Source: G963662905 sp965230045 (lineage in GTDB: Bacteria; Bacteroidota; Bacteroidia; Bacteroidales; WRLA01). Taken from it: DNA of 64,000 nt. Below are positions 17,077-25,700 of the stretch, in pieces. The stretch is from contig OZ245940.1 in NCBI GenBank assembly GCA_965230045.1, positions 4,650,001-4,714,000 of the forward strand, written 5' to 3'. The translations under genes were made by a program, and so were the position numbers. Within the stretch, counting starts at the first letter, position 1. The number at the start of each line of letters is the position of its first letter. The notes under the pieces are model-generated. The model ran no database searches. It worked only from the letters and a program-made list of their open reading frames with translations, and was not told where the DNA came from.

Positions 17077-17913
17077 TCAGAGGTTGCGCTCTTTTTTGAT
17101 CTGTTCGTAGGCTTCGCTGATGCTTTGAAATTTTTCTTTGGCTGCTTTTTGGACGTCCGCACCAAGATGTGCCACTTTATCAGGATGGTGCAGCACCGCC
17201 ATTTTGCGGTAGGCTTTTTTCACTTCTTCATCTGTTGCGGTTGATTCCACGCCAAGAATCTGATAGGCACTTTTGGTACTCTTTACGAACATGGCCTTAA
17301 CCGAAGTATAATCGTGACCGGAGATCCCAAGATAAGTTGCAATGGATTCAATGACATCGATTTCAGATTTATGGCTGTGCCCGTCGGCCATGGAGATGCC
17401 AAACAAAAAATGCAGGAGTTGCAAGCGGCTGGAATAAGCCATATTCTGCCTGATCTGGCGGCAAACATCGTAGAGGGGAATTTCCTGTTTGAGGATATCG
17501 CGCAGCAGGAGCAGTTGCTGTTTTGCGTTTTCTTCTCCAAAATTACGGAGCAGGAACTGTTTTACATAATCCAGCTCGGCTTTCATCACTTTGCCGTCGG
17601 CTTTCATTACAGCCGCAGCAAGCACCAAGAGGCTTACATTAAAATCACCGGGGCGGGTACGGTTTTCCTGTCCCGGACGGGCATCCTGCTGTGGATCATA
17701 GGCATACCCCCCACTCTGCATTCCATCGTACATGGAACCAAAAAGAAATCCCAGGACGCCACCTATCGGGCCGCCCAAAACCCAGCCCAGGCCACCGCCA
17801 ATCCACTTACCATATTTCGATTTTTTCTCTGATTCTTTGTTACTTCTCATACTATTGCCACTAAAAATGAACACTAAAGCTCCAATAAGAATAATAGTAA
17901 TAATATATCCCAT
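17077..17913 (-). CDS. Membrane-anchored TerB/DnaJ-domain protein (DjlA-like)
   Basis: 278 residues. One N-terminal membrane helix (IITIILIGALVFIF) is followed by a Gly-rich segment, a TerB-like helical domain (~80-190, with VMKADGKVMKAELDYVK and MADGHSHKSEIDVIE) and a C-terminal J domain containing the HPD motif in AVLHHPDK. This matches DjlA, a membrane co-chaperone that stimulates the ATPase of DnaK. The frame could begin at a TTG at 17940. ATG 17913 is the first in-frame ATG and gives a proper helix start. The dnaK gene itself is at 50.6 kb. Confidence 0.85.
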   Translation of the reverse strand: MGYIITIILIGALVFIFSGNSMRSNKESEKKSKYGKWIGGGLGWVLGGPIGGVLGFLFGSMYDGMQSGGYAYDPQQDARPGQENRTRPGDFNVSLLVLAAAVMKADGKVMKAELDYVKQFLLRNFGEENAKQQLLLLRDILKQEIPLYDVCRQIRQNMAYSSRLQLLHFLFGISMADGHSHKSEIDVIESIATYLGISGHDYTSVKAMFVKSTKSAYQILGVESTATDEEVKKAYRKMAVLHHPDKVAHLGADVQKAAKEKFQSISEAYEQIKKERNL

Positions 17914-18003
17914 GAGGTCTAAATGTTCATTAGTTATCAAATATTAGTTTAAAGTCTTCCGACAATTATCGGATCAAAAATACTTTTCACAAGAATCAGG
18001 CCG

Positions 18004-18030
18004 AAAAAAAAGCTGCCAAAAGACAGCTCT
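18004..18030 (-). terminator. Terminator after the saccharopine dehydrogenase gene
   Basis: On the minus strand AGCTGTC-TTTT-GGCAGCT is followed by a run of eight T. Confidence 0.75.
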
Positions 18031-18051
18031 TTAATATTTGGTTCTGTCAGA

Positions 18052-19392
18052 TTAGTCCTGACAATTATTTTCCACTTCAACAAAGCGGATCCCATAAGTA
18101 GCCAATTCTTCGAGTATCGGCTCGTACAATTCGGGCTTAACGGGTACATGCACCCCTGTTACATTGATGGTCCCATTGAGGAGCAAACGTGTTGCAATGG
18201 CAACAGGAAGGCCAACCGTCATGGACATGGCAGTGTTTTCCCTATCTTCACCAAGAACCACCATACTTGAAGTCACTTCCTTTTTTTCTCCATTCAGCTC
18301 ATAAACAAACTCATGCTGCATGGCAATCATATCCTTATCGCCTTCATCAAGCGCCCATTTTTCTTCGAGAAGTTTTTGCATTATCTGGGCAGGAGTAGCA
18401 TCTTTTAGTCCGATTTTGCGTTCTTCAAAAATGCCCAGCCATTTCAGTTTTTTCATTACATCTCCTTCGGGATCCAGTTTCAGATATTCGACAAGCTTAT
18501 CTTCGACAGGTTTTTCCGGATCAAAACGCAGATATGAATTAATGAACTGACGGTATGTCATATCTTCCGTGCCTTCCAAAGTGTAGGTATCGTCAGTTAC
18601 GCCCAGTTGAACAAAAACATTCCAGGCTTCGCAATAACCCGGGCGGCGCATGGTGCCACGGTAAATCGTCGGGATATCCTGAAGGCCGTAAGTTTCGCGA
18701 TAAGAAAGTGAATCACGGTTTGGATAGACTTCAAAATCGCCATAATCCAATACTGTTGTTCTTTGCACGCGGTCAAAAAGTTTATGGTACGGAATGTACT
18801 TATAACGCCCATCGCGGATAAACTGCGACACACCCTGACCGGCCAGCACCACATTGCGTGGATTCCAGGTAAATTTATAATTCCATATATTGGTATCATA
18901 CTGGGGAGCAATCAAACCACCTGTAGAAGATTTAAAAGCCAGCAATTTACCTCCGTTTGCACGGATTTCATCAATCACTTTCATTGCCGACATATGGTCG
19001 ATGCCTGGATCCACACCCAGTTCGTTGAGCAAAGCGACGCCTTTAGCTTTGGCTTCTTCGTTAAGCGCTTTAACTTCTTTGCTCACATAGCTGGCCGTAA
19101 CCATATGCACGCCAAAATCAACACAAACCCGCGCTACTTTATGGTGCATAAAAGCAGGAAGCATGGAAATAACAACATCCGCTCCCTGCACGCGCGATTT
19201 CAAAAGTCCTTCATCATTTGCATCAAAAGCAAATGCTTCTGCACGTGCGTGGCCGTTAATTTTCTTTTGTGCTATAGCAATATCCTTATCGCCAATAGAG
19301 ATATTCCAGTCGTTCGCTTCAGAATGATCAAGCAAATATTTGATCAATGTTGTGGCAGATAGTCCGGCGCCAAGAATCAATATTTTTTTCAT
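18052..19392 (-). CDS. Saccharopine dehydrogenase (glutamate-forming) family
   Basis: 446 residues. The N-terminus has a Rossmann motif ILGAGLSATTLIKYLL. The middle holds NELGVDPGIDHMSA and SSTGGLIAP, typical of saccharopine dehydrogenase, followed by a long C-terminal dimerisation/substrate domain. The family oxidises saccharopine to glutamate and 2-aminoadipate 6-semialdehyde. The next gene upstream on the same strand encodes the lysine-ketoglutarate reductase half, so together they match the two halves of the eukaryotic bifunctional enzyme AASS. The 244-bp gap and a terminator between them suggest the genes may be expressed separately. Confidence 0.87.
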   Translation of the reverse strand: MKKILILGAGLSATTLIKYLLDHSEANDWNISIGDKDIAIAQKKINGHARAEAFAFDANDEGLLKSRVQGADVVISMLPAFMHHKVARVCVDFGVHMVTASYVSKEVKALNEEAKAKGVALLNELGVDPGIDHMSAMKVIDEIRANGGKLLAFKSSTGGLIAPQYDTNIWNYKFTWNPRNVVLAGQGVSQFIRDGRYKYIPYHKLFDRVQRTTVLDYGDFEVYPNRDSLSYRETYGLQDIPTIYRGTMRRPGYCEAWNVFVQLGVTDDTYTLEGTEDMTYRQFINSYLRFDPEKPVEDKLVEYLKLDPEGDVMKKLKWLGIFEERKIGLKDATPAQIMQKLLEEKWALDEGDKDMIAMQHEFVYELNGEKKEVTSSMVVLGEDRENTAMSMTVGLPVAIATRLLLNGTINVTGVHVPVKPELYEPILEELATYGIRFVEVENNCQD

Positions 19393-19576
19393 AGTAAAAT
19401 TCCGGTTGGTTTTAAAATTCCTTTTTTTTGATTAGTCCGCTAATGTAGTTGAATTTCATTTTTGCAAGCCTTCAAACCGCATTTTCTTTTTTTCAATATG
19501 CTTTTTTTAATTAAACCAATTCCATTTTACAAATATGCCACCGTACTTTTGAGGATAAATTGCGCGCTAAAAACAC

Positions 19577-19601
19577 AAAAAAAGCCCCGCAATCACGGAG
19601 C
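19577..19601 (-). terminator. Terminator after the lysine-ketoglutarate reductase gene
   Basis: On the minus strand GCTCCG-TGATTG-CGGGGC (one T-G pair) is followed by seven T. Confidence 0.65.
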
Positions 19602-19636
19602 ATTTTCTTTGTTTGTCAATTTTTTAAAAAATACGC

Positions 19637-20944
19637 TTACGCGAGATACTCTTCAAGGTATTTATAATCGGGTGTGAGTTCCCCATTATGCAAAATCATG
19701 GCGCGTTTCACCGGATCGGGAAGTTTCACTTCATCAAATGCGCAATTAAAATCGGTTTTCGCAATATCAAGCAAATAGGGTTTCAGTGCATTGCTGAATG
19801 CGATGGATGATTCGCGCGGCAGTTCACTGGGCAGGATATCCACTGCCATGATCTGAAGCCCGTCTCCTTCGAAACCACTTTTTATTTCGCCATCAAATGG
19901 ATTATAAACAAAAACCGGGTCTTCGATATAGGTTCCTTTCACTGTAGGCTCCACCGAACCATCCGGGTCGCAGGTAACATCGCCAACTGCAATGAGTTTA
20001 GGCTTGGCCCCATTTTCACATTCATTTTTGAGCCATTCGCGGGAAAGGATTCTAGGATAACGGGCATCCCAATACATACAGTTCATCAGGAGGCTGAGAT
20101 GTGGCAGGTATTGTTCAAAAATTCCCTGGAAAAGCTCCGGCTTGGAAAAATACTCCTGAAGGACAAATTCGCTTCCGTCAATGCGTTCGGACAGGTGTTT
20201 TTCTTCAAAAACAACCTTATACACAATATTTGAAGGCACATCAACATTTTGCTTCAGTTCTTTAAGCTGCTCCGGGCTGATTTCCTGAACAGGCAGCAGG
20301 TGCAGAATCTCCTGAGCACCTTTGGATACATTACCGTAACCGGTAACCCCAACAGTAAATGGGAGCAGCTCTTCCGGCAATCCTTCACGGGCAATATCGC
20401 TGCCCACTTCCGAAACGGCTGCTTTCGCTTCTTCGAGCGAATTATAGGTATGCGATTGCCTGATTTTCAAAAATGGTGTAGTGATGCCTTGCTTCTCCAG
20501 GCGCTGACCAATAGTCCAAAGGGAATTGATCATCCCGGCCAATCCGGCAAAACGTCCAAAGAAAATCAGACGTTTACCTTCTGCATCTGCAATTTTTTCA
20601 TAATCAATAAGATTACAATTCAATTCCATCATTTTGCGGAGCATCGGCATATTGTACGACTGTCCTTTAATCACATGCGAGAAAAACACATAAGATCCGT
20701 TTTTTCTGAAAAAATCCATGGGCATTTCTTTCACGCCAAATACAAGTCCACATGAACTAACATCATCCACGATTTCAGCACCGGCATCACGATATTCGTC
20801 TTTCGTAAAGACTCTCTTGGGGGATTCCTCAATCTTCACCTGAATGCCAGCCTGAACCAATTCATTTACATGAGAAGGCACGATAGCCACCCGCTTCTCC
20901 ATAAGGTATTTATCCTCCTTACGAATTCCAATACACTGATTCAT
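19637..20944 (-). CDS. Lysine-ketoglutarate reductase-type protein (AlaDH/PNT superfamily)
   Basis: 435 residues. It opens like alanine dehydrogenase/transhydrogenase proteins (IGIRKEDKYLMEKRVAIVPSHV) and continues with VFGVKEMP, SHVIKGQ, GRFAGLAGMI, a nucleotide-binding VTGYGNVSKGAQEIL and AVGDVTCDPDGSVE. This arrangement is that of the LKR domain of animal and plant AASS, which joins lysine and 2-oxoglutarate to saccharopine. Pairing with the saccharopine dehydrogenase gene directly downstream strongly supports a lysine catabolic role. A TAAATTTG promoter element lies ~33 bp upstream of the ATG. Confidence 0.85.
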   Translation of the reverse strand: MNQCIGIRKEDKYLMEKRVAIVPSHVNELVQAGIQVKIEESPKRVFTKDEYRDAGAEIVDDVSSCGLVFGVKEMPMDFFRKNGSYVFFSHVIKGQSYNMPMLRKMMELNCNLIDYEKIADAEGKRLIFFGRFAGLAGMINSLWTIGQRLEKQGITTPFLKIRQSHTYNSLEEAKAAVSEVGSDIAREGLPEELLPFTVGVTGYGNVSKGAQEILHLLPVQEISPEQLKELKQNVDVPSNIVYKVVFEEKHLSERIDGSEFVLQEYFSKPELFQGIFEQYLPHLSLLMNCMYWDARYPRILSREWLKNECENGAKPKLIAVGDVTCDPDGSVEPTVKGTYIEDPVFVYNPFDGEIKSGFEGDGLQIMAVDILPSELPRESSIAFSNALKPYLLDIAKTDFNCAFDEVKLPDPVKRAMILHNGELTPDYKYLEEYLA

Positions 20945-20976
20945 AGTTGGTTATATTTTAGTTTTGGTAGAATAGC

Positions 20977-20984
20977 CAAATTTA
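20977..20984 (-). promoter_or_regulatory. Possible -7 element for the lysine-ketoglutarate reductase gene
   Basis: TAAATTTG on the minus strand matches TAnnTTTG. No convincing TTTG was found at the expected -33 distance. Confidence 0.35.
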
Positions 20985-21166
20985 CGAAAAATCAATACAT
21001 TTGTTGTGGTTTTTTAAGCAGATCCATTAAAAACTATTGGGACAAAATTCTCTGTCAGGCACGCTTTCTTCAAATACATTAACAAAGCTTTAACAGCGAC
21101 AGGATTTGACAGGGCTGACAGAATTATTAATTATGCAAAAATATTAATCAACCTAAAAAAATCATT

Positions 21167-21742
21167 ATGGCAAAAAAAATTTGGATGATCGCAATTGCAG
21201 CAGTAATACTGAGTGCTTGTGGTTCACAGACACAAAAAACAGAAAACCAGGCTCAGGAAGAAACTGTAGTAGAAGCCACTCCAGTTCAAATTACCGTTGA
21301 GGAATTTTCGGATAAAGCAGGCGAACTTGTGGGTCAGGAAGTAGCGGTAAACGGAACCGTTGTGCATGTTTGCAAGCACGGTGGCAAGCGCATGTTTATC
21401 ATGAACGAAAATCCGGATATGCGCATAAAAATTACCAGCGGCGAGGACATGGCTGCTTTTAATACCGATATGGAAGGCAGCGATGTTGCCGTAAAAGGAA
21501 TTGTGGAAGAACTCCGTATTGATGAGGACTACCTGCAAAACTGGGAAAACGAACTCAATGCTGAAAAAGGTGGGGATTCGGAGCACAAAATCCACACGGG
21601 TGAAGAAGGCCATGAAGAGCATGAAGGTGACGTGGAACATGAACTTGCTCAAATAAACAACTACCGTGAGATGCTGAAAGAAAGCGGCAAAGACCATCTT
21701 TCTTTTTATAATATTGCTTGCGTAGAATACGAAATGAAATAA
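21167..21742 (+). CDS. His-rich lipoprotein with an OB-fold-like domain
   Basis: 191 residues. The signal ends in a lipobox L-S-A-C with Cys18. Residues ~42-130 (GQEVAVNGTVVHVCKHGGKRMFIM and DMEGSDVAVKGIVEELRI) look like a small five-stranded OB fold as seen in periplasmic binding modules. A Cys and two His lie in VHVCKHGG. Residues ~139-165 are rich in His and Glu (EHKIHTGEEGHEEHEGDVEH), a possible metal-binding tail. It is followed by a terminator and then a PepSY-type membrane gene. A role in metal or haem handling is an inference from this pairing and the His content. Confidence 0.7.
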   Translation: MAKKIWMIAIAAVILSACGSQTQKTENQAQEETVVEATPVQITVEEFSDKAGELVGQEVAVNGTVVHVCKHGGKRMFIMNENPDMRIKITSGEDMAAFNTDMEGSDVAVKGIVEELRIDEDYLQNWENELNAEKGGDSEHKIHTGEEGHEEHEGDVEHELAQINNYREMLKESGKDHLSFYNIACVEYEMK

Positions 21743-21756
21743 GAATTCCAGCTCAT

Positions 21757-21793
21757 AAGCTCCTGATTCCTTCTCCGGATCAGGGGCTTTTTT
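21757..21793 (+). terminator. Terminator after the His-rich lipoprotein gene
   Basis: AAGCTCCTGATTC pairs imperfectly with GGATCAGGGGCTT and runs into a T stretch. Confidence 0.7.
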
Positions 21794-21825
21794 ATTGAAA
21801 ATTTTCCCTTTAAAGACTACTATAA

Positions 21826-22380
21826 ATGAAAAAATGGAGAAAATGGCTTTGGGCTATTCACCGCGACCTGGGATACTTTTTCTTTGCCGCAACAGTAATT
21901 TATGCCTTATCCGGAATTGCCATTAACCACATCAACGACTGGAACCCAAATTTCATCGTTAGCAACAAAGAGTTTAAGATAAATCTCCCCAAAGAAGGTG
22001 TTGCCTTTGACAAGAAATTTATCATGGATGAGCTGCAAAAGAATGATGTTACTTCAACTTACAAAAAGCATTATTCACCATCAGAGGGCTGGATAAAAGT
22101 TTTTGTAAAAGACGGTAACATACTAATTGACACGGATAATGGCGATGCTTTTTACGAAAGCCTGCACCGTAGGCCCATTTTCCATGCGTTTAATTATCTG
22201 CATTATAATCCGGTTAAATACTGGACATGGTTTGCGGATGCTTATGCAATCGCACTTCTGATTTTGGCAATCTCGGGGCTGTTCCTCCTCAAAGGAAAAA
22301 AAGGAATTACCGGACGCGGCGCATGGTTAACTTTGCTCGGAATCATAGTTCCCTTGCTGATACTACTTATTTATTATTGA
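21826..22380 (+). CDS. PepSY-associated membrane-helix protein
   Basis: 184 residues. The first helix (LGYFFFAATVIYALSGIAINH) carries the W-x-I-H-R-D-L-G start and internal H-I-N-D-W typical of PepSY-associated TM proteins. A ~95-residue soluble loop resembling one PepSY unit follows, then two helices near the C-terminus (AYAIALLILAISGLFLL and LTLLGIIVPLLILLIYY). Larger relatives act in siderophore or haem reduction at the inner membrane. No enzymatic domain is present here. The gene overlaps nothing and ends at a bidirectional terminator. Confidence 0.8.
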   Translation: MKKWRKWLWAIHRDLGYFFFAATVIYALSGIAINHINDWNPNFIVSNKEFKINLPKEGVAFDKKFIMDELQKNDVTSTYKKHYSPSEGWIKVFVKDGNILIDTDNGDAFYESLHRRPIFHAFNYLHYNPVKYWTWFADAYAIALLILAISGLFLLKGKKGITGRGAWLTLLGIIVPLLILLIYY

Positions 22381-22401
22381 TCAAATAATTGGATCAGGGC
22401 A

Positions 22402-22441
22402 TAAAAAAAAAGAGCCGGAATAAATCCGGCTCTTTTTTTTT
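22402..22441. terminator. Bidirectional terminator between the PepSY gene and the RNA polymerase block
   Basis: AGAGCCGGA-TTCCGGCTCT-type stem (22411-22433), preceded by nine A and followed by eight or more T. It can serve both converging units. Confidence 0.9.
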
Positions 22442-22763
22442 AAGCTTGCCCTGCAGGGCCGCCCATATTGAATGGAGCCATAGGGCCGCCCGGAGCATCA
22501 TCTTCCTTAATTGGGCCAAAGGTTTTTTCATAACGCGCCAAATTATCCTGAAGCGCACGATAAAGCCTTTTAGCATGTTTTGGGGTCAGAACAATACGTG
22601 ATTGCACCTTAGGTTTCGGCATTCCGGGGAGGATTTTCATAAAATCCACCACAAATTCAGACGGGCTGTGTGCAATTGCAGCGAGATTGCTGTATGTCCC
22701 TTCAATTACACCCTCAGGGATTTCAATATTCAGTTGCTGCTTCTTGTTTTTGTTCTGATCCAT
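22440..22763 (-). CDS. DUF3467 protein downstream of rpoC
   Basis: 107 residues, cytosolic. The core IEIPEGVIEGTYSNLAAIAHSPSEFVVDF followed by RIVLTPKHAKRLYRAL is the DUF3467 signature. The Pro/Gly/Met-rich tail is low complexity. The gene starts 18 bp after rpoC on the same strand, an arrangement conserved in Bacteroidota, and precedes the terminator of the whole block. Biochemical role is unknown. Confidence 0.9.
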   Translation of the reverse strand: MDQNKNKKQQLNIEIPEGVIEGTYSNLAAIAHSPSEFVVDFMKILPGMPKPKVQSRIVLTPKHAKRLYRALQDNLARYEKTFGPIKEDDAPGGPMAPFNMGGPAGQA

Positions 22764-22781
22764 TTTATAAGGATATTAAAT

Positions 22782-25700
22782 TTATTCTTCTTCTGCTGTT
22801 TTTGATTCTACCAGTGCTTCATACTCATCAGTAGAACCAACAATAATATCATTGTATTCGCGCAGACCGGTACCGGCAGGGATCTTATGCCCCACAATTA
22901 CGTTTTCTTTCAGGCCGAGAAGACCATCAGATTTGGCACTGATTGCCGCATTGGTAAGCACTTTGGTTGTTTCCTGGAAGGAAGCTGCTGAGATAAAGCT
23001 ATTCGTTTGCAGCGATGCTTTGGTAATACCCTGAAGTACCTGACGCGCTGTAGCCGGTTTGGCATCACGTGCCTGAACAAGGGTCTTGTCTTTACGCTTA
23101 AGCTGTGAATTTTCATCACGCAGTTTTCGTGCAGTGATAATCTGACCGGGGCGCAATGTAAGGCTGTCTCCAGGTTCTTCAACCACTTTTTTACCAAAAA
23201 TCCAGTCGTTTTCTTCTTGGAAACCAATCTTATTGATTAGATCTCCTTCGAGGAATTTAGTATCACCCGGATCATCAACTTCAACTTTACGCATCATCTG
23301 ACGAACAATTACCTCAAAATGCTTATCGTTGATTTTCACACCTTGCAGACGGTAAACTTCCTGAATCTCGTTTACAATATATTCCTGAACCTTCATCGGC
23401 CCTTTAATTGCGAGGATATCAGCAGGGGTCATTGCACCTTCTGAAAGCGGCGTACCTGCTTTAACAAAGTCATTTTCCTGTGCAAGAATCTGCTTGGAAG
23501 TAGGAATCAGGTAAGATTTCTGTTCACCTGTTTTGGAAGTGATGATAACTTCCTTGTTTCCACGCTTCAGTTTCTTTCCGAAAGATACCACACCATCAAT
23601 TTCAGAAACTTTGGCAGGGTCGCTCGGGTTACGTGCTTCAAAGAGCTCGGTAACACGTGGCAGACCACCGGTGATATCGCCCGATTTACTTACCGCACGC
23701 GGAATCTTAACCAGGCTTTCGCCCGCTTTGATCGAATCTCCATCTTCAACGATGATATGCGATCCTACAGGAATATCGTATGTTTTGATTATTTCACCCT
23801 CAGGTGTAATCACATTAATCGCAGGTGTTTTCGTCTTCTGACGGGTTTCAATAACAACCTTATCATTATAACCGGTTTGTTCATCCGATTCCAAACGGAA
23901 TGTTTGTCCTTCAATGATATTCTGATAAGCAATTTTACCATTCACTTCAGAGATAATCATGGCATTATAAGGATCCCATTCGGCAATCAGGTCACCTTTT
24001 TTCACATCTGAATTTGCTTTCTTAAAGAGGTGGGCACCATATGGGATGTGTGCAGAAGCCAGGATCACTTTTGTTGATGGGTGAATAAGGCGCATTTCTG
24101 CAGAACGGCCAATCACAACATCCATTTCATTACCTTCCTTATCGGTATAAGGCAATGAACGCAGCTCATCAATTTCAAGATAACCGTTGTATTTTGCATC
24201 AATGGTATTTTGTACACCAACGCTGGATGCAGTACCCCCAACGTGGAAAGTACGAAGTGTAAGCTGTGTACCCGGTTCTCCAATGGATTGGGCGGCAATA
24301 ACACCCACGGATTCACCTTTTTGAACCAATCGCCCTGTTGCCAGGTTACGTCCATAACAACGGGCACAAACACCCTTCTTGGATTCGCAGGTAAGTACCG
24401 AACGGATTTCTACGCTCTCCAGTGGAGAATCATCAATAATTCGCGCATATATTTCAGTAATTTCTTCACCGGCAGCAATGATGAGTTTTCCTGTTTCAGG
24501 ATGGTAAATATCATGCAAGGCCACACGACCCAAAATCCTGTCGTAGAGTGATTCAACTACTTCTTCGTTCTTTTTGAATGCTGAAATCGTCAGGCCACGC
24601 AAAGTACCACAGTCTTTTTCAGAGATTACCACATCCTGGCTAACATCCACCAAACGTCGGGTCAGATAACCTGCATCCGCAGTTTTAAGGGCGGTATCGG
24701 CAAGACCTTTACGTGCACCGTGGGTAGAAATAAAGTACTCAAGAACACTCAAACCTTCCTTAAAGTTCGAGAGGATCGGGTTTTCAATAATTTCACCACC
24801 ACTGGAACCGGATTTTTGCGGCTTGGCCATCAGACCCCTCATTCCTGAGAGCTGACGAATCTGTTCTTTAGAACCCCTTGCTCCGGAATCAAGCATCATA
24901 TAAACGGAGTTAAAACCTTGTTTATCTGTTGAAAGCTGTTCCATCAAGATATTAGTAAGCCTGGAGTTGGCGTGTGTCCAAGTATCAATAATCTGGTTAT
25001 AGCGTTCATTATTGGTAATAAGCCCCATGCTGTAGTTGTTCATCACATCCAGCACTTCTTCATTAGCCTGCGCAATAAGTTCTTCTTTGATTTTCGGGAT
25101 AATTACATCATCCAAATTAAAGGACAGGCCACCTTTGAAGGCCATATAATATCCCAGGTTCTTGATATCATCCAGGAACTGAGCCGTTTTTTTGGTTCCT
25201 GTTACCTTAAGAACTTTACCAATAATGTCCCTCAAGGCTTTTTTGGTAAGGATGGTGTTAATATAACCAAATTCATTTGGAACAACATCATTAAAAAGGA
25301 CACGTCCTACGGTTGTTTCAATCTTTTTAGTTACCGGTTTACCCTCTTCCATATCATGCAGATAAGCATAGATAATTGCATGGAGGTCAACACGTTTCTC
25401 GTTATAAGCTATACGGACTTCTTCCGGTCCGTAGAAAGTCATTCCTTCCCCTTTTACAGGGAATTCTTTAGTACTTTTCTTTGGTTTGGTCATATAATAC
25501 AGACCTAAAACCATATCCTGAGAAGGTACGGCGATAGGTGCACCGTTGGCCGGGTTCAAGATATTATGGGAAGCGAGCATCAGGAGTTGCGCTTCAAGCA
25601 CAGCAGCATTTCCGAGAGGTACGTGAACCGCCATCTGGTCACCGTCAAAGTCGGCGTTGAATGCAGTACAAACCAATGGGTGCAGCCTGATTGCTTTTCC

